DNA of 64,000 nucleotides, from assembly GCF_000340565.2 (NCBI RefSeq), contig NZ_CP007203.1, positions 4,804,613 to 4,868,612 on the forward strand, in the 5' to 3' direction. Below are positions 1 to 8,435 of this stretch, in pieces. Every line of letters starts with the position of its first letter. The stretch's first letter is position 1. A program made the translations under genes and the position numbers. The notes beneath the pieces were generated by a model that had not been told where the DNA came from, did no database searches, and was given only the letters and a program-made list of their open reading frames with translations. This DNA comes from Nodularia spumigena CCY9414 (GTDB lineage: Bacteria > Cyanobacteriota > Cyanobacteriia > Cyanobacteriales > Nostocaceae).

Positions 1-75
1 GGCTAGTCTTTGCTTGGCATTTCTTTGACAAATTGGGCAAGCAAGATAATCATTATCAAAGGTGTGTATATTCAT
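1..75 (-). CDS. 5' end of a gene running off the left edge; putative Cys-pair protein
   Basis: Reading leftward from an ATG at 75, 25 codons stay open to the window edge. The peptide begins MNIHTFDNDYLACPICQRNA, and its CPIC pair could be half of a zinc-binding site. A GAGG ribosome-binding sequence lies a few bases upstream of the ATG, which supports this start. Only the N-terminus is visible, so no family is assigned. The call rests on the open frame, the ribosome-binding site and the non-random CxxC. Confidence 0.45.
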   Translation of the reverse strand, partial: MNIHTFDNDYLACPICQRNAKQRLA

Positions 76-559
76 CTACCTCGTCCGCTTAGTCCATTTA
101 CTCGCTCTATCAGAATAGCTATATTGCTTTTTGGAGAAATACTTAGTAGACGACCTCACAGTGTGATCTGACATCAGCCATGAATCACGGCTGTAATTGT
201 ATTTCTACGAAGCATGGCTCAATGGTCGCTACATGAGTATAGCTAGATTTGGGTGAAGATGGCTGATGTTTACTGCTGGCCTCTGGTGTATCCATTCAGT
301 TCACATATTTTATATTTTCTCTACAGAGAATAAGTCAGCCCTCACCTGCACCCAAATAGCGATCGTTAACCATTGATAATTAATTCTCTCTTATTTAACC
401 ATTGTCATGATCAAAATTTTAACAAGCCAAATGTTTTTTTACTAAAGCTTTCCCAAACTAACAAATTACACTTAACTTGTCTGCTGGATAAAGAATCGCT
501 GACAATGAGAAGTAGCAGCTAAAAATTTAACCTTTTTCTTACATTTACCCTACCCCTGA
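76..559. other. Intergenic, no gene seen
   Basis: This AT-rich stretch lies between the divergent edge gene and the ClC channel. No open frame of useful length, tRNA, tandem repeat or strong hairpin was seen. It presumably carries the promoters of both flanking genes, but no convincing -10/-35 pair can be picked by eye. Confidence 0.5.
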
Positions 560-2431
560 ATGACTCTCTTGCCTAAGAGCGAACTGAGGAAGGTAACGGA
601 ACAACCTATATTTCCTAAACCTTCTACTCGTTTAACACAACTGATTAACCGTTTTCAACTATCCCCGGAAACCGTTGTACTATTTTTAGCCCTGCTCATT
701 GGCGGTGGTACTGGTATGGGTGTAGTCACATTTCACTATTTAATTGAGCTAATTGATCACCTGATGCGAGAAAAATTCATCGGTGCAATTGGTGTTTGGA
801 GTGAGTGGACTTTCGCCTGTATTCCCATTTTGGGTGGGTTAATTGTGGGATTGATGCGTTGGTATGCTCAAGACTTTGGCCCTGGACTTTCATCGATGAT
901 TGCGGCCTCTCAGGGAACAGAACTCAAACAACAATTACGACCAGTCACAAAAATGTTAGCTGCATCTGTTTCCTTGGGAAGTGGTGCTTCCTTGGGGACA
1001 GAAGGGCCAAGTGTAGAAATTGGGGCAAATTTTGGAATGCTGTTGTCCGTAATTCTCAAAGTATCTCAAGAGCGACAACGGTTACTTTTAGGTGCTGGTG
1101 CGGCGGCTGGGTTAGCGGCGGGATTTAACGCGCCCATTGCTGGAGTATTTTTTGCTCTAGAAGTAGTCATGGGCGCAACATCTTTTGCTACTTCTGCCGT
1201 GAGTGTGGTATTGCTAGCCGCAGTCGTAGCAGCATTAATTGCTCAAATTGGCTTGGGCGCACAACCTGCTTTTGATTTACCTGTTTACCAAGTCCGCAGT
1301 CTTTTAGAATTACCGCTTTATCTGGGGTTAGGTTTAGGTGCAAGTTTAGTTTCTCTGACTTATACAAGCACAATTCGTTTAGCAAAAGCTGGCTTTGCTG
1401 GGTTAGTTTCTGGTTTTGGCTTATTAGGGAGCATTCCTCAACCCGTTCATCCCTTGATTGGCGGCGTAATTCTCGGCGCAGTCGCTTTACAATTTCCCCA
1501 AATTTTAGGCATTGGTTACGAAACTGTGGAAGCCATGCTTCAGGATGTAGAGTTTTCTCTGCATCTATTAATTATATTGTTAGTGCTGAAATTATTGATG
1601 ACCGCAATCAGTACCGCTAGTGGTTTTGTTGGTGGTTTATTTGCACCAGCCATGTTTCTCGGTGCTTCTTTTGGAGCTGCTTACGCTCAAATCATTACCC
1701 TGTTATTTCCGGCAATTGGTGAGGTGATGGCGGCTCCCCCAGCCTATGCAATGGTAGGGATGGCAGCAGTTTTAGCGGCCAGTGTCAGAGCGCCATTAAC
1801 AGCTATTTTGATGTTATTTGAATTAACCCGTGACTACCGCATTGTTTTACCTTTAATGGCAGCAGTCGGTTTAAGTGTCTGGATAACAGAACAGTTTCAG
1901 CCAAATTTTAACTCTAATTCTAATCTGCAACAAATTGGTCTTTCTGAGTTGAAAGACGAACAGGCGGAAATTGTCCAGCAAATTTTGGTAGAAGATGCTA
2001 TGGTGATTAGCCCCAAAAAGTTGCCCGCAACCTTGGGAGTGTTAGAAGCAGCTCTAGAAATGATCAGCTCGCGCTGTCGTAGTGCTTTAGTAATTGATGA
2101 AGCAGAGCAATTAGTTGGTATCCTATCTCTAGAAGACATTAATCGTGTTTTGCGTCTTTCTCAAAATCACTCGCCTTCTTCCAGTGAAATTCCCAGTAAT
2201 TTAGCTAATCAAACTCTGATTGATATTTGTACCACTGAAATTATCTATGCTTGGCAAGATGAACTGTTGTCTGAAGCTTTAGATCGCATGACTCTTCGAG
2301 GTTTGCACCAGTTACCTGTGGTAGCACGAGATAATTCTGAGTACATTTTAGGCTTAATAGAACGAGAGCAAGTTAAATTAATATGCAGCTTGGCTGTCAC
2401 GCAGAAAGCACTACAGGAATTGAGTCATTAG
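560..2431 (+). CDS. ClC-type chloride channel or H+/Cl- exchanger with C-terminal CBS pair
   Basis: The 623-residue protein has a long hydrophobic ClC core followed by two CBS domains (about residues 475-620). ClC signature stretches are visible: GPGL near 108 in the place of GSGIP, SLGTEGPSVEIG at 145-156, where Glu148 is the gating glutamate, and GGLFAPAMFLGA near 360. In this family the gating Glu and the GxFxP loop line the anion path, and CBS domains often bind adenine nucleotides to regulate it. It is an integral membrane protein; whether it acts as channel or exchanger cannot be told from the sequence. The gene stands alone. Its TAG stop lies inside a heptanucleotide repeat that follows directly. 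Confidence 0.93.
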   Translation: MTLLPKSELRKVTEQPIFPKPSTRLTQLINRFQLSPETVVLFLALLIGGGTGMGVVTFHYLIELIDHLMREKFIGAIGVWSEWTFACIPILGGLIVGLMRWYAQDFGPGLSSMIAASQGTELKQQLRPVTKMLAASVSLGSGASLGTEGPSVEIGANFGMLLSVILKVSQERQRLLLGAGAAAGLAAGFNAPIAGVFFALEVVMGATSFATSAVSVVLLAAVVAALIAQIGLGAQPAFDLPVYQVRSLLELPLYLGLGLGASLVSLTYTSTIRLAKAGFAGLVSGFGLLGSIPQPVHPLIGGVILGAVALQFPQILGIGYETVEAMLQDVEFSLHLLIILLVLKLLMTAISTASGFVGGLFAPAMFLGASFGAAYAQIITLLFPAIGEVMAAPPAYAMVGMAAVLAASVRAPLTAILMLFELTRDYRIVLPLMAAVGLSVWITEQFQPNFNSNSNLQQIGLSELKDEQAEIVQQILVEDAMVISPKKLPATLGVLEAALEMISSRCRSALVIDEAEQLVGILSLEDINRVLRLSQNHSPSSSEIPSNLANQTLIDICTTEIIYAWQDELLSEALDRMTLRGLHQLPVVARDNSEYILGLIEREQVKLICSLAVTQKALQELSH

Positions 2432-2575
2432 TCATTAGTCATTAGTCATTGGTCATTGGTCATTAGCCCTTCGGCTACGCTCAGGGTAAATAATTGGTCA
2501 TTGGTAATTAGCCAATGGTCAGTGGCCAGTGGAAAAATTAAGAACTGACAACTGACAACTGACAACTGACAACTT
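2423..2575. repeat. Heptanucleotide tandem repeats (GTCATTA/GTCATTG, then GACAACT x4)
   Basis: The stretch carries repeated GTCATTA and GTCATTG units, a degenerate palindromic piece (CCTTCGGCTACGCTCAGGG, 2466-2485), and four GACAACT units ending at the stop codon of the next gene. These are typical short tandemly repeated repetitive (STRR) sequences of heterocystous cyanobacteria. The stop codons of both flanking genes touch the repeats. Confidence 0.85.
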
Positions 2576-2576
2576 T

Positions 2577-2990
2577 TTACGCTGAAGCCTCTATGGCTTC
2601 CATACCTTCCTTCTCAGCTTCGTCTACCTGTTTCAGACGAATATGTTTTTTCCCTAGAGTGATGAAAAATTCATCTCCTGGTTTGAGATTCATCTGTTTT
2701 GTATAAGCTGAACCTATGAGTAAATTACCGTTTGATTGCACGCTAATTCTATAGCTAGCACTGCGCCCGCCACGTCCATTAGCACTGGGTGAACTGTCTA
2801 ACTGAATGCCTTCAGCATCAATGAGGGCATTCAAAAATTTCATCATATTCACACGCTCTATACCATTTTTGGTAACGGTATAATAGCCGCACTGCTTGGC
2901 TTTATCTTCTTTGCTAAGGCTCTCTAGCTCTTTAACTTTTTTCAGCAGTTCTTCACCCTGTAGTGGGTCTATTTTTTTCAGTTTAGGCAT
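2577..2990 (-). CDS. cyAbrB-family transcriptional regulator
   Basis: The 137-residue protein has a C-terminal AbrB-like DNA-binding region (about residues 85-125: LLIGSAYTKQMNLKPGDEF). The N-terminal part contains AKQCGYYT, typical of cyanobacterial AbrB proteins (CalA/CalB in Anabaena). These proteins bind DNA as oligomers and influence nitrogen and carbon metabolism and heterocyst differentiation. The ATG at 2990 is preferred over an adjacent TTG at 2993 because it gives the family N-terminus MPKLKK. The C-terminus is an acidic, Ala-rich tail. Which paralogue this is cannot be settled without alignment. Confidence 0.88.
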   Translation of the reverse strand: MPKLKKIDPLQGEELLKKVKELESLSKEDKAKQCGYYTVTKNGIERVNMMKFLNALIDAEGIQLDSSPSANGRGGRSASYRISVQSNGNLLIGSAYTKQMNLKPGDEFFITLGKKHIRLKQVDEAEKEGMEAIEASA

Positions 2991-3383
2991 CAACTTAGGT
3001 CGAAAATGAATGGTTGAAGTAGTTGAATCGATTTGAGTTTAGCTGACTTTGAGCTAGTAGGAACGGAATCCTTTAGTTTTTATCTCAGCTTTGCCAAGTA
3101 TATTACACTCTCATGTGAAATTGTTACACAATTATCAATATTGTCAAGGCAATCTATTCTCTATAATGTTCATAACTATATCTAATTTGTGATCACTGCT
3201 AGACTATATTTGTTGAACTTTCCTCAAGCCCTGCACAAAACTTGTATACTTGGTAAGCTTGATAATGAGAAGACAAGATGATCAGCAAAACTGATCCTTT
3301 AATCATTACCATTAGTAATTATTCACTGGTAACAGGTAACAACAAAACGACTGACAACTGATAAATAAACAAAACTTGCCAGC
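2991..3383. other. Divergent intergenic region between cyAbrB and the Rrf2 gene
   Basis: About 390 bp of AT-rich DNA separate two divergently transcribed regulators, so both promoters should lie here. No coding frame is seen. GTAACAGGTAACAACAAAAC and GACTGACAACTGAT near 3332-3362 are short STRR-like remnants just upstream of the Rrf2 start. Confidence 0.5.
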
Positions 3384-3827
3384 ATGAAACTAACTACCAG
3401 AGGACATTACAGTGTAAAGGCATTGCTAGATTTAAGTTTACAGCCAGGTTATGGCCCCGCATCAGTCAGATCGATCGCACTTCGCCAAGATATCCCCGCC
3501 CCTTACCTGGAAAAGTTACTAATAGAAATGCGTCGGGCTGGATTAGTAACATCAATTCGGGGTAGCATTGGCGGATACCAACTAGCATTAAAGCCGGCAC
3601 AAATTTCTATAGGTCAAATTTTAGAAGCCGTCGGCGAAACTATTACTCGTTTACCCCATCACACCCCAACACCAGCCCAAACTGAAGATTGGGTAACATT
3701 CACTCTTTGGCAAAGACTCAACCAAAAACTCAAAGAAGCTTTATACAGTATTACTCTGGCTGACCTCTATTATGATGCTCGTAGTTGGCAAGCTTCTCTG
3801 GGAGAAGAAGCTAGTTTTGTTGTTTAG
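3384..3827 (+). CDS. Rrf2-family transcriptional regulator lacking Fe-S cysteines
   Basis: The 147-residue protein shows the Rrf2 winged-helix pattern: MKLTTRGHYSVKALLDLS at the N-terminus, then DIPAPYLEKLLIEMRRAGLV and a wing with SIRGSIGGYQLA (about residues 60-72). Iron-sulfur Rrf2 members such as IscR carry three cysteines after the wing. This protein contains no cysteine at all, so an Fe-S cofactor is unlikely and the sensing mode is open. No Fe-S assembly gene is adjacent; the next gene is cobD in the same direction, 112 bp away across an STRR. Confidence 0.88.
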   Translation: MKLTTRGHYSVKALLDLSLQPGYGPASVRSIALRQDIPAPYLEKLLIEMRRAGLVTSIRGSIGGYQLALKPAQISIGQILEAVGETITRLPHHTPTPAQTEDWVTFTLWQRLNQKLKEALYSITLADLYYDARSWQASLGEEASFVV

Positions 3828-3840
3828 TCATTAGTCATAC

Positions 3841-3873
3841 AATTTTGGATTTTGGATTTTGGATTTTGGATTC
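3841..3873 (+). repeat. TTTTGGA heptamer tandem repeat
   Basis: About four consecutive TTTTGGA units lie between the Rrf2 and cobD genes. A related unit type (AATCTAAA and complements) occurs near 27890. It is an STRR with no coding content. Confidence 0.85.
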
Positions 3874-3939
3874 CGATTGACCCACAGATCAATCTAGGGA
3901 CTTAAGAATTTTAAATTTTCGCTTTCACATAAAAGACAA

Positions 3940-4911
3940 ATGACATCATCTGTGGTTTTGATTTTTGCTGCACTATTAGATTACTTTATTGGTGATCCTT
4001 GGGGTTGGCCTCATCCAGTGCAAGTTATGGGCTGGGTAATTTCTCGCTTGAATAAATTTTCTATTCAAGTTTGTCAGAGTTCTATCACACAACGCATAGC
4101 GGGAATTATCTTAGGCATAACCTTAATATTTGGTAGCGGCTGTGTAGGTTGGTTAATTATTCAAATTGCTAAAGGACTGCATCCATTGTGGGGAATTGTC
4201 TTAGAAAGCATTCTTTTAGCTAGTTGTTTTGCTTTGCAAAGTCTCCGCACAGCTGCGGAAGCTGTGTTAAAACCATTAACAGCCGGAGATTTAGCATCAG
4301 CGCGTCATATTTTAAGTAATTATGTCGGTCGAGATACACAAAAACTCTCAGAACCAGAAATTTTGCGAGCTGTGTTAGAAACTGTGACAGAAAATGCTAC
4401 TGATGGCGTTATGGCTCCACTTTTTTATGCAATTGTGGGTGCTTGTCTACCGGGTGTGGGTTTAATTCCTCTGGCTTTAGCATACAAAGCTAGTAGTACC
4501 CTGGATTCAATGGTCGGTTATAAACAAGCGCCCTATACTTATTTAGGGTGGTTTAGTGCTAGGTTTGAAGACTATTTAACTTGGTTACCTTGTCGCTTAA
4601 CGGTGATTACCTTAGCATTGTTATCAGGTAAACCCCGATATGTTTGGCGAATGTGTTGCCGAGATGCAGTTAAAGATCCCAGTCCTAACTCAGGCTGGAG
4701 TGAGTGTGCTTATGCGGCTATTCTGGGTGTACAAATGGGAGGAACAAATTGGTATGGCGGAGTACCTAAACCAAAACCACTACTAGGAGATGCCATTCAT
4801 CCCATTACGCCAACTGCGATTCAAACTGCTTTATTACTAACTAGATATGCTTTTTTATTGTGGTTAGCGATCGCGATCGCTTTATTATTCATACTAAACC
4901 GATCAATATAG
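3940..4911 (+). CDS. cobD: Adenosylcobinamide-phosphate synthase (CobD/CbiB)
   Basis: The 323-residue membrane protein attaches the aminopropanol side chain to adenosylcobyric acid late in cobalamin synthesis. The start MTSSVVLIFAALLDYFIGDP and the HPVQVMGW segment are typical of CbiB, as are TENATDGVMAPLFYA (about 150-164), YKASSTLDSMVGY and the GDAIHPITP motif near the C-terminus. Several hydrophobic helices fit an inner-membrane location. The other cobalamin genes of this window lie 35-45 kb away, so the pathway is scattered. No cobalamin riboswitch was seen upstream of this copy. The symbol follows Pseudomonas naming; the Salmonella name is cbiB. Confidence 0.93.
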   Translation: MTSSVVLIFAALLDYFIGDPWGWPHPVQVMGWVISRLNKFSIQVCQSSITQRIAGIILGITLIFGSGCVGWLIIQIAKGLHPLWGIVLESILLASCFALQSLRTAAEAVLKPLTAGDLASARHILSNYVGRDTQKLSEPEILRAVLETVTENATDGVMAPLFYAIVGACLPGVGLIPLALAYKASSTLDSMVGYKQAPYTYLGWFSARFEDYLTWLPCRLTVITLALLSGKPRYVWRMCCRDAVKDPSPNSGWSECAYAAILGVQMGGTNWYGGVPKPKPLLGDAIHPITPTAIQTALLLTRYAFLLWLAIAIALLFILNRSI

Positions 4912-5003
4912 AGCATGGGACATTGGGACATATTTACTTTACTTTTCCATTCCCTTGTACAGACCCGATTCATGGACTCTCTAACCATTCCCCCATCTAA
5001 ACT

Positions 5004-5549
5004 ATGTCTGCCAAAGTAGTTGAAATTCTTTCCTCAGAAGACCTGCGTCGAACCTTAACCCGCCTAGCCTCTCAAATTGTGGAAAAGTCCCGTGATTTAT
5101 CCCAATTGGTACTCATCGGTATTTATACGAGAGGGGCGCTATTAGCAGAATTATTGGCACGTCAAATTGAGACACTCGAAGGTGTCAACGTCGCAGTGGG
5201 AGCATTAGATATTACATTTTATCGCGATGATCTTGACAAAATTGGCTTAAGAACTCCAGCCAAAACCAAAATCCCTTTTGACCTCACAGGGAAAACAGTT
5301 GTCCTCGTAGATGACGTAATATTCAAAGGTCGGACAGTTCGCGCGGCTTTGAATGCCGTTACTGAGTATGGTAGACCAGAAGTCATTCGTTTAGCCGTTT
5401 TAGTAGACAGGGGACATCGCGAAGTCCCCATTCACCCAGATTTCATTGGTAAGCAACTACCTACCGCTCAAGAAGAAATAGTCAAAGTTTACTTACAAGA
5501 TTGGGATGGTAAAGATGCAGTGGAATTGATGGGAGCTATCCTAAGTTGA
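5004..5549 (+). CDS. pyrR: PyrR-type uracil phosphoribosyltransferase / pyr regulator
   Basis: The 181-residue protein has the PyrR fold, with the PRPP-binding motif [18 protein letters not shown] near residues 95-112 and the N-terminal [16 protein letters not shown] segment. PyrR proteins convert uracil and PRPP to UMP, and in Gram-positive bacteria they also bind pyr mRNA; regulation in cyanobacteria is less clear. The last codons CTA AGT TGA lie in sequence shared with the left end of a second IS607-type copy at cysW. The original C-terminus may therefore have been changed slightly by the insertion. A dihydroorotase pseudogene occurs at 33.9 kb, but no other pyr gene is nearby. Confidence 0.92.
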   Translation: MSAKVVEILSSEDLRRTLTRLASQIVEKSRDLSQLVLIGIYTRGALLAELLARQIETLEGVNVAVGALDITFYRDDLDKIGLRTPAKTKIPFDLTGKTVVLVDDVIFKGRTVRAALNAVTEYGRPEVIRLAVLVDRGHREVPIHPDFIGKQLPTAQEEIVKVYLQDWDGKDAVELMGAILS

Positions 5550-5568
5550 CAATTAAATAAACATACTT

Positions 5569-5598
5569 ATACACTTATAGACAAATATCTAAGTGTAT
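5569..5598. promoter_or_regulatory. 9-bp perfect inverted repeat ahead of tnpA
   Basis: ATACACTTA and its exact complement TAAGTGTAT are separated by 12 bp and end two bases before the tnpA ATG. The IS607 relic at 12.1 kb has an analogous perfect 8-bp inverted repeat (TATATTGA/TCAATATA) at the same distance from its left end, although the sequence differs. Conserved position with changed sequence suggests a recombinase-binding or autoregulatory site. Confidence 0.55.
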
Positions 5599-5600
5599 TT

Positions 5601-6251
5601 ATGTTTAAACCACATGAATTTGCCGAGAAAATTGGAGTTTCTGTTAAAACACTACAAAGATGGGACAATTCTGGAAAATTACCAGCAAAAAGAACACCAT
5701 CGGGGCATCGGTTTTATACAGAGAACGACTTATTGATTATTCAGGGATTAAAACCCACAGAGCAACATCGTAAAAATATCGTTTATTGTCGCGTTTCTTC
5801 TAATGGACAGAAACCGGAATTGAGGAATCAAATCACCGCTATGGAAACATTTTGTTTAAATAGGGGTTTAGCTGTTGACGAATGGGTATCGGAAATTGGC
5901 GGAGGCTTGAACTTTAAAAGAAAGAAGTTCTTATCAATTATGATGTCTATGCTTCAAGGCGAAATCGCAATTATTGTCATAGCTCATAAGGATAGAATGT
6001 GTCGTTTTGCTTTTGAATTTATACAGGAGTTATCCAACTCTGTTAATTGCGAAATAATTGTAGCTAATCAAGAATCATTATCTCCTCAACAGGAATTAGT
6101 AGAGGATTTAATGGCTATCATTCATTACTTTTCTTGTAGATTGTACGGGCTAAGAAATTACTCTAAAGAGATTAAAACCAATCTCAAGAATGCCATTGAC
6201 AAACCAGTACATGACATGGCAGAGTTGGACAAACAAGAAATACAGTGTTGA
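5601..6251 (+). CDS. tnpA: IS607-type serine recombinase (TnpA)
   Basis: The 216-residue protein has a MerR-like helix-turn-helix at the N-terminus (FAEKIGVSVKTLQRWDNSGK, residues 7-26, then RTPSGHRFY). A small serine-resolvase catalytic domain follows, beginning VYCRVSSNGQKPELRNQI near residue 70, where a serine in RVSS is the expected nucleophile. This domain order (DNA binding first, catalysis second) is diagnostic for IS607. The enzyme excises and inserts the element through a circular intermediate. Catalytic motifs look intact, so it may still be active. tnpB starts 10 bases after the stop. Confidence 0.93.
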   Translation: MFKPHEFAEKIGVSVKTLQRWDNSGKLPAKRTPSGHRFYTENDLLIIQGLKPTEQHRKNIVYCRVSSNGQKPELRNQITAMETFCLNRGLAVDEWVSEIGGGLNFKRKKFLSIMMSMLQGEIAIIVIAHKDRMCRFAFEFIQELSNSVNCEIIVANQESLSPQQELVEDLMAIIHYFSCRLYGLRNYSKEIKTNLKNAIDKPVHDMAELDKQEIQC

Positions 6252-6261
6252 AGGTCGAACA

Positions 6262-7338
6262 ATGCTTTTGTCCATCAAAACAAAGTTGAAATTAACCAAG
6301 GCTCAAGAGATAATCATGAGTAAACACGCAGGAATAGCGAGGTTTACTTATAACTGGGGTCTTGCTACTTGGAGACAACTTTACAAAGATGGATTTAAGC
6401 CCAATAAATATATACTAAAAAAGTTCTTTAATAACCATGTAAAAACAGAATTTGATTGGATTAAAGAAAAAGGTATTTGTCAGAAAATAACTCAATATGC
6501 TTTTGATGATTTAGGGGATGCTTTCTCTAGATTCTTCAGTGCTAAGAGTGATTACCCTAACTTTAAGAAGAAAGGACGCAATGATTCTTTCACTATTGAT
6601 GCAGGTGGAAAGCCTATACCTGTAGGTGGCAAGTCGATAAAATTGCCTACAATTGGATGGATAAAGACCTACGAAGGTTTACCGCATACCACTTGTAAAT
6701 CAATCACTATATCTCGTACTGCTGACAGTTGGTTTATCGCCTTTGCTTATGAACAAGAGCATGAACCAACCCTTAAAAAGTATGAAGTTGTAGGTGTGGA
6801 TATTGGGGTAAAAGAATTAGCTACTCTTTCTACAGGTGTAGTATTTCCTAACCCCAAACACTACAAAACTAACCTGAGAAAACTTAAAAGACTTTCTAGG
6901 AAACTCGCCAGAAAGATCAAGGGTTCCAACAATAGGTATAAAGCTAAAATTACATTAGCTAGACACCATGCCAAGATAGCTAACTTGAGAAAGAATACCC
7001 TTCACCAAATCACTACTTACTTATGCAAAAACCACGCAAAGATAGTCGTAGAGAATTTGAATGTTTCAGGGATGCTATCTAATCATAAATTAGCTCAAGT
7101 AATTGCTGATTGCGGATTTTATGAATTCAAGCGTCAGCTAGAATACAAAGCTAAGAAGTTTGGTTGTGAAATAATCATTGCTGACCGTTGGTTTCCATCG
7201 ACCAAAACCTGTTCCAATTGTGGACATATTCAAGATATGCCACTTTCAGAAAGAGTTTACAATTGCCAAAATTGTGGGCATTCAATGGACAGAGATTTAA
7301 ACGCAGCAATAGTTTTATCGAGGTTGGCTAAACCTTGA
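6262..7338 (+). CDS. tnpB: IS607-associated TnpB RNA-guided nuclease
   Basis: This 358-residue OrfB/TnpB has the RuvC-like triad visible as VGVDIGVKEL (D), VVENLNVSGM (E) and DRDLNAA (D). A CSNCG...CQNCG zinc finger lies between the last two. The start at 6262 is chosen for the family N-terminus MLLSIKTKLKLT and a GAAGG ribosome-binding sequence upstream; an in-frame extension to 6190 would overlap tnpA. TnpB proteins are RNA-guided DNA endonucleases, ancestors of Cas12, using an omegaRNA from the 3' end of their own element. All key residues are present, so activity is plausible. The C-terminus LSRLAKP matches the SRLAKA tail encoded by the relic at 12.0 kb. Confidence 0.92.
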   Translation: MLLSIKTKLKLTKAQEIIMSKHAGIARFTYNWGLATWRQLYKDGFKPNKYILKKFFNNHVKTEFDWIKEKGICQKITQYAFDDLGDAFSRFFSAKSDYPNFKKKGRNDSFTIDAGGKPIPVGGKSIKLPTIGWIKTYEGLPHTTCKSITISRTADSWFIAFAYEQEHEPTLKKYEVVGVDIGVKELATLSTGVVFPNPKHYKTNLRKLKRLSRKLARKIKGSNNRYKAKITLARHHAKIANLRKNTLHQITTYLCKNHAKIVVENLNVSGMLSNHKLAQVIADCGFYEFKRQLEYKAKKFGCEIIIADRWFPSTKTCSNCGHIQDMPLSERVYNCQNCGHSMDRDLNAAIVLSRLAKP

Positions 7339-7421
7339 ACGCTTACCGAGGGATAACCGCTCCCATGCTCCCTTTGACGTAAGAAGTAAATGTCTAGCTT
7401 TGTCTAGTATTTATCTAGCAG
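7339..7421 (+). ncRNA. Putative omegaRNA 3' part of the IS607 element
   Basis: The segment from the tnpB stop to the right end is strongly conserved with the decayed copy at 11861-11945 (opposite strand). Shared blocks include GAGGGATAAC, GCTCCCATGCTCCC and a TGTCTAG...TTTGTCTAG pair. Conservation of noncoding sequence after a dead tnpB is what an omegaRNA scaffold predicts. By analogy with other TnpB loci the RNA should start inside tnpB and end with a guide copied from the flank beyond about 7421. The transcript itself is not shown. Confidence 0.55.
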
Positions 7422-7493
7422 CCAATAACTAGGAATACGGTTTTAATTAAATACACCAAGTTCACCCCCAACCCCTCTCCTGAGTCGGAAAGG

Positions 7494-7829
7494 GGTAACG
7501 CCCTGAAATTTCACCGCCCCCAAATACCGCCTGTTGTCAAACTCTACAGTCAAATTTTGCACAGTCAATCAGATGGAGTTGCTATCGAAAGCGAAATTTG
7601 CCAAATCACTGTTGAAGATAATGGGATTGGTTTTGCTCAACAGTATGTAGACCGGATTTTCCAGATTTTTCAACGTTTGCATGGTCGTCAGGAATATCAG
7701 GGTACTGGTATGGGTTTAGCTATTTGTCGGAAAATTGCCGAACGACATCATGGGAACATCACTGTACAAAGTACACCAGGACAAGGAGCAAAATTTATGG
7801 TCAAGTTGCCGATTAATGGCAATTTCTAG
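7494..7829 (+). pseudogene. C-terminal remnant of a histidine kinase
   Basis: From GNALKFHRP (a histidine-kinase N box) through VEDNGIGF (G1), [10 protein letters not shown] (F box) and GTGMGLAI (G2) this is the ATP-binding half of a phytochrome-type histidine kinase. No sensor or dimerisation/His domain precedes it. The reading frame runs upstream into an imperfect 10-bp hairpin repeat (7471-7500) and then the right end of the IS607 element, so the 5' half is missing. The first possible start in frame is a TTG at 7557, inside the domain. A response regulator and a hybrid kinase follow, so this was probably the sensor of that signalling operon. Confidence 0.85.
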
Positions 7830-7937
7830 TTATATTCTCCCTGGAGAGGGATTACTTCAATACTGTAAAATGGCATTCTCTAATTTAATCATTTATGCGT
7901 CTGACGAGCGTGACTATTTTATAGGAGATTATTCAGG

Positions 7938-8435
7938 GTGAAGCGTAGTCCAACAAACGTCACAATATTAATGGCGGATGATGATGATGATGACCAGATA
8001 TTAGTTCGTGAAGCATTGCTAGAAAGTCAATTGCCAATCAATTTGTATATTGTCAGCAATGGTGAAGAGTTGCTGGATTATCTGTATAATCGTGGTCTAT
8101 ATACTGACAAAAGTAAAGCTCCACGTCCAGGGTTAATTTTATTAGATTTAAATATGCCTAAAAAAAATGGGCTGGAAGTGCTGCAAGATATTAAAACAGA
8201 TCCTACACTGCGGAATATTCCCGTGATTGTGCTGTCAACCTCAGAGGATAAAAAAGACATATACCGTGCCTATAATTTAGGTGCAAATTCCTTCATCACT
8301 AAGCCCGTAACATTTGCCGCCTTAGTTGAAATCATGAAAAGTATAGGAAAATACTGGTTTGGAATAGTCCAACTACCACTAGAAAGCGTGGCAGAAATCA
8401 ATGAACAACGACCCCATAAGAGTTCTGTTAGTTGA
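7938..8435 (+). CDS. Single-domain response regulator, Rcp1-like
   Basis: The 165-residue protein is a receiver domain with the acidic cluster ADDDDDDQ near the start, phosphoacceptor Asp in LILLDLNMPKKNG, a conserved Ser/Thr in VIVLSTSED, and the Lys in FITKPV. The insertion between strand and helix (LLDYLYNRGLYTDKSKAPRPG) is typical of the Rcp1 class paired with cyanobacterial phytochromes. A GTG start at 7938 with AGGAG ten bases upstream is chosen. It overlaps the hybrid kinase by 35 bp, so the two are co-translated. Its natural partner kinase is probably the truncated gene just upstream. Confidence 0.9.
   Translation: MKRSPTNVTILMADDDDDDQILVREALLESQLPINLYIVSNGEELLDYLYNRGLYTDKSKAPRPGLILLDLNMPKKNGLEVLQDIKTDPTLRNIPVIVLSTSEDKKDIYRAYNLGANSFITKPVTFAALVEIMKSIGKYWFGIVQLPLESVAEINEQRPHKSSVS

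Larger units (their letters stand above)
5540..7421 (+). mobile_element. Complete IS607-family insertion sequence (tnpA-tnpB)
   Basis: The element carries a serine recombinase and a TnpB nuclease in tandem. The left end is placed near 5540 because CTAAGTTGACAATT recurs at the end of cysW (12134-12149, opposite strand) beside a second IS607 relic. The right end is placed near 7421, where similarity to that relic stops after TCTAGCAG. A perfect 9-bp inverted repeat (ATACACTTA 5569-5577, TAAGTGTAT 5590-5598) lies just before tnpA and may be a recombinase site. IS607 elements have no terminal inverted repeats, so the exact bounds are uncertain by a few bases. Confidence 0.85.

Noticed and set aside
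46-60. GATAATCATTATC resembling part of a Fur box
   Set aside because: It is only 13 bp of the 19-bp consensus and falls inside the partial coding sequence at the left edge, downstream of its start codon.
2423-2575. Tandem heptamers considered as a CRISPR array
   Set aside because: Units are only 7 bp and contiguous, without unique spacers. The same holds for the other STRR arrays; no cas gene was seen anywhere in the window.
6190-6261. Longer start for the IS607 tnpB
   Set aside because: The extension overlaps tnpA in another frame and lacks family similarity; the ATG at 6262 has a ribosome-binding site.
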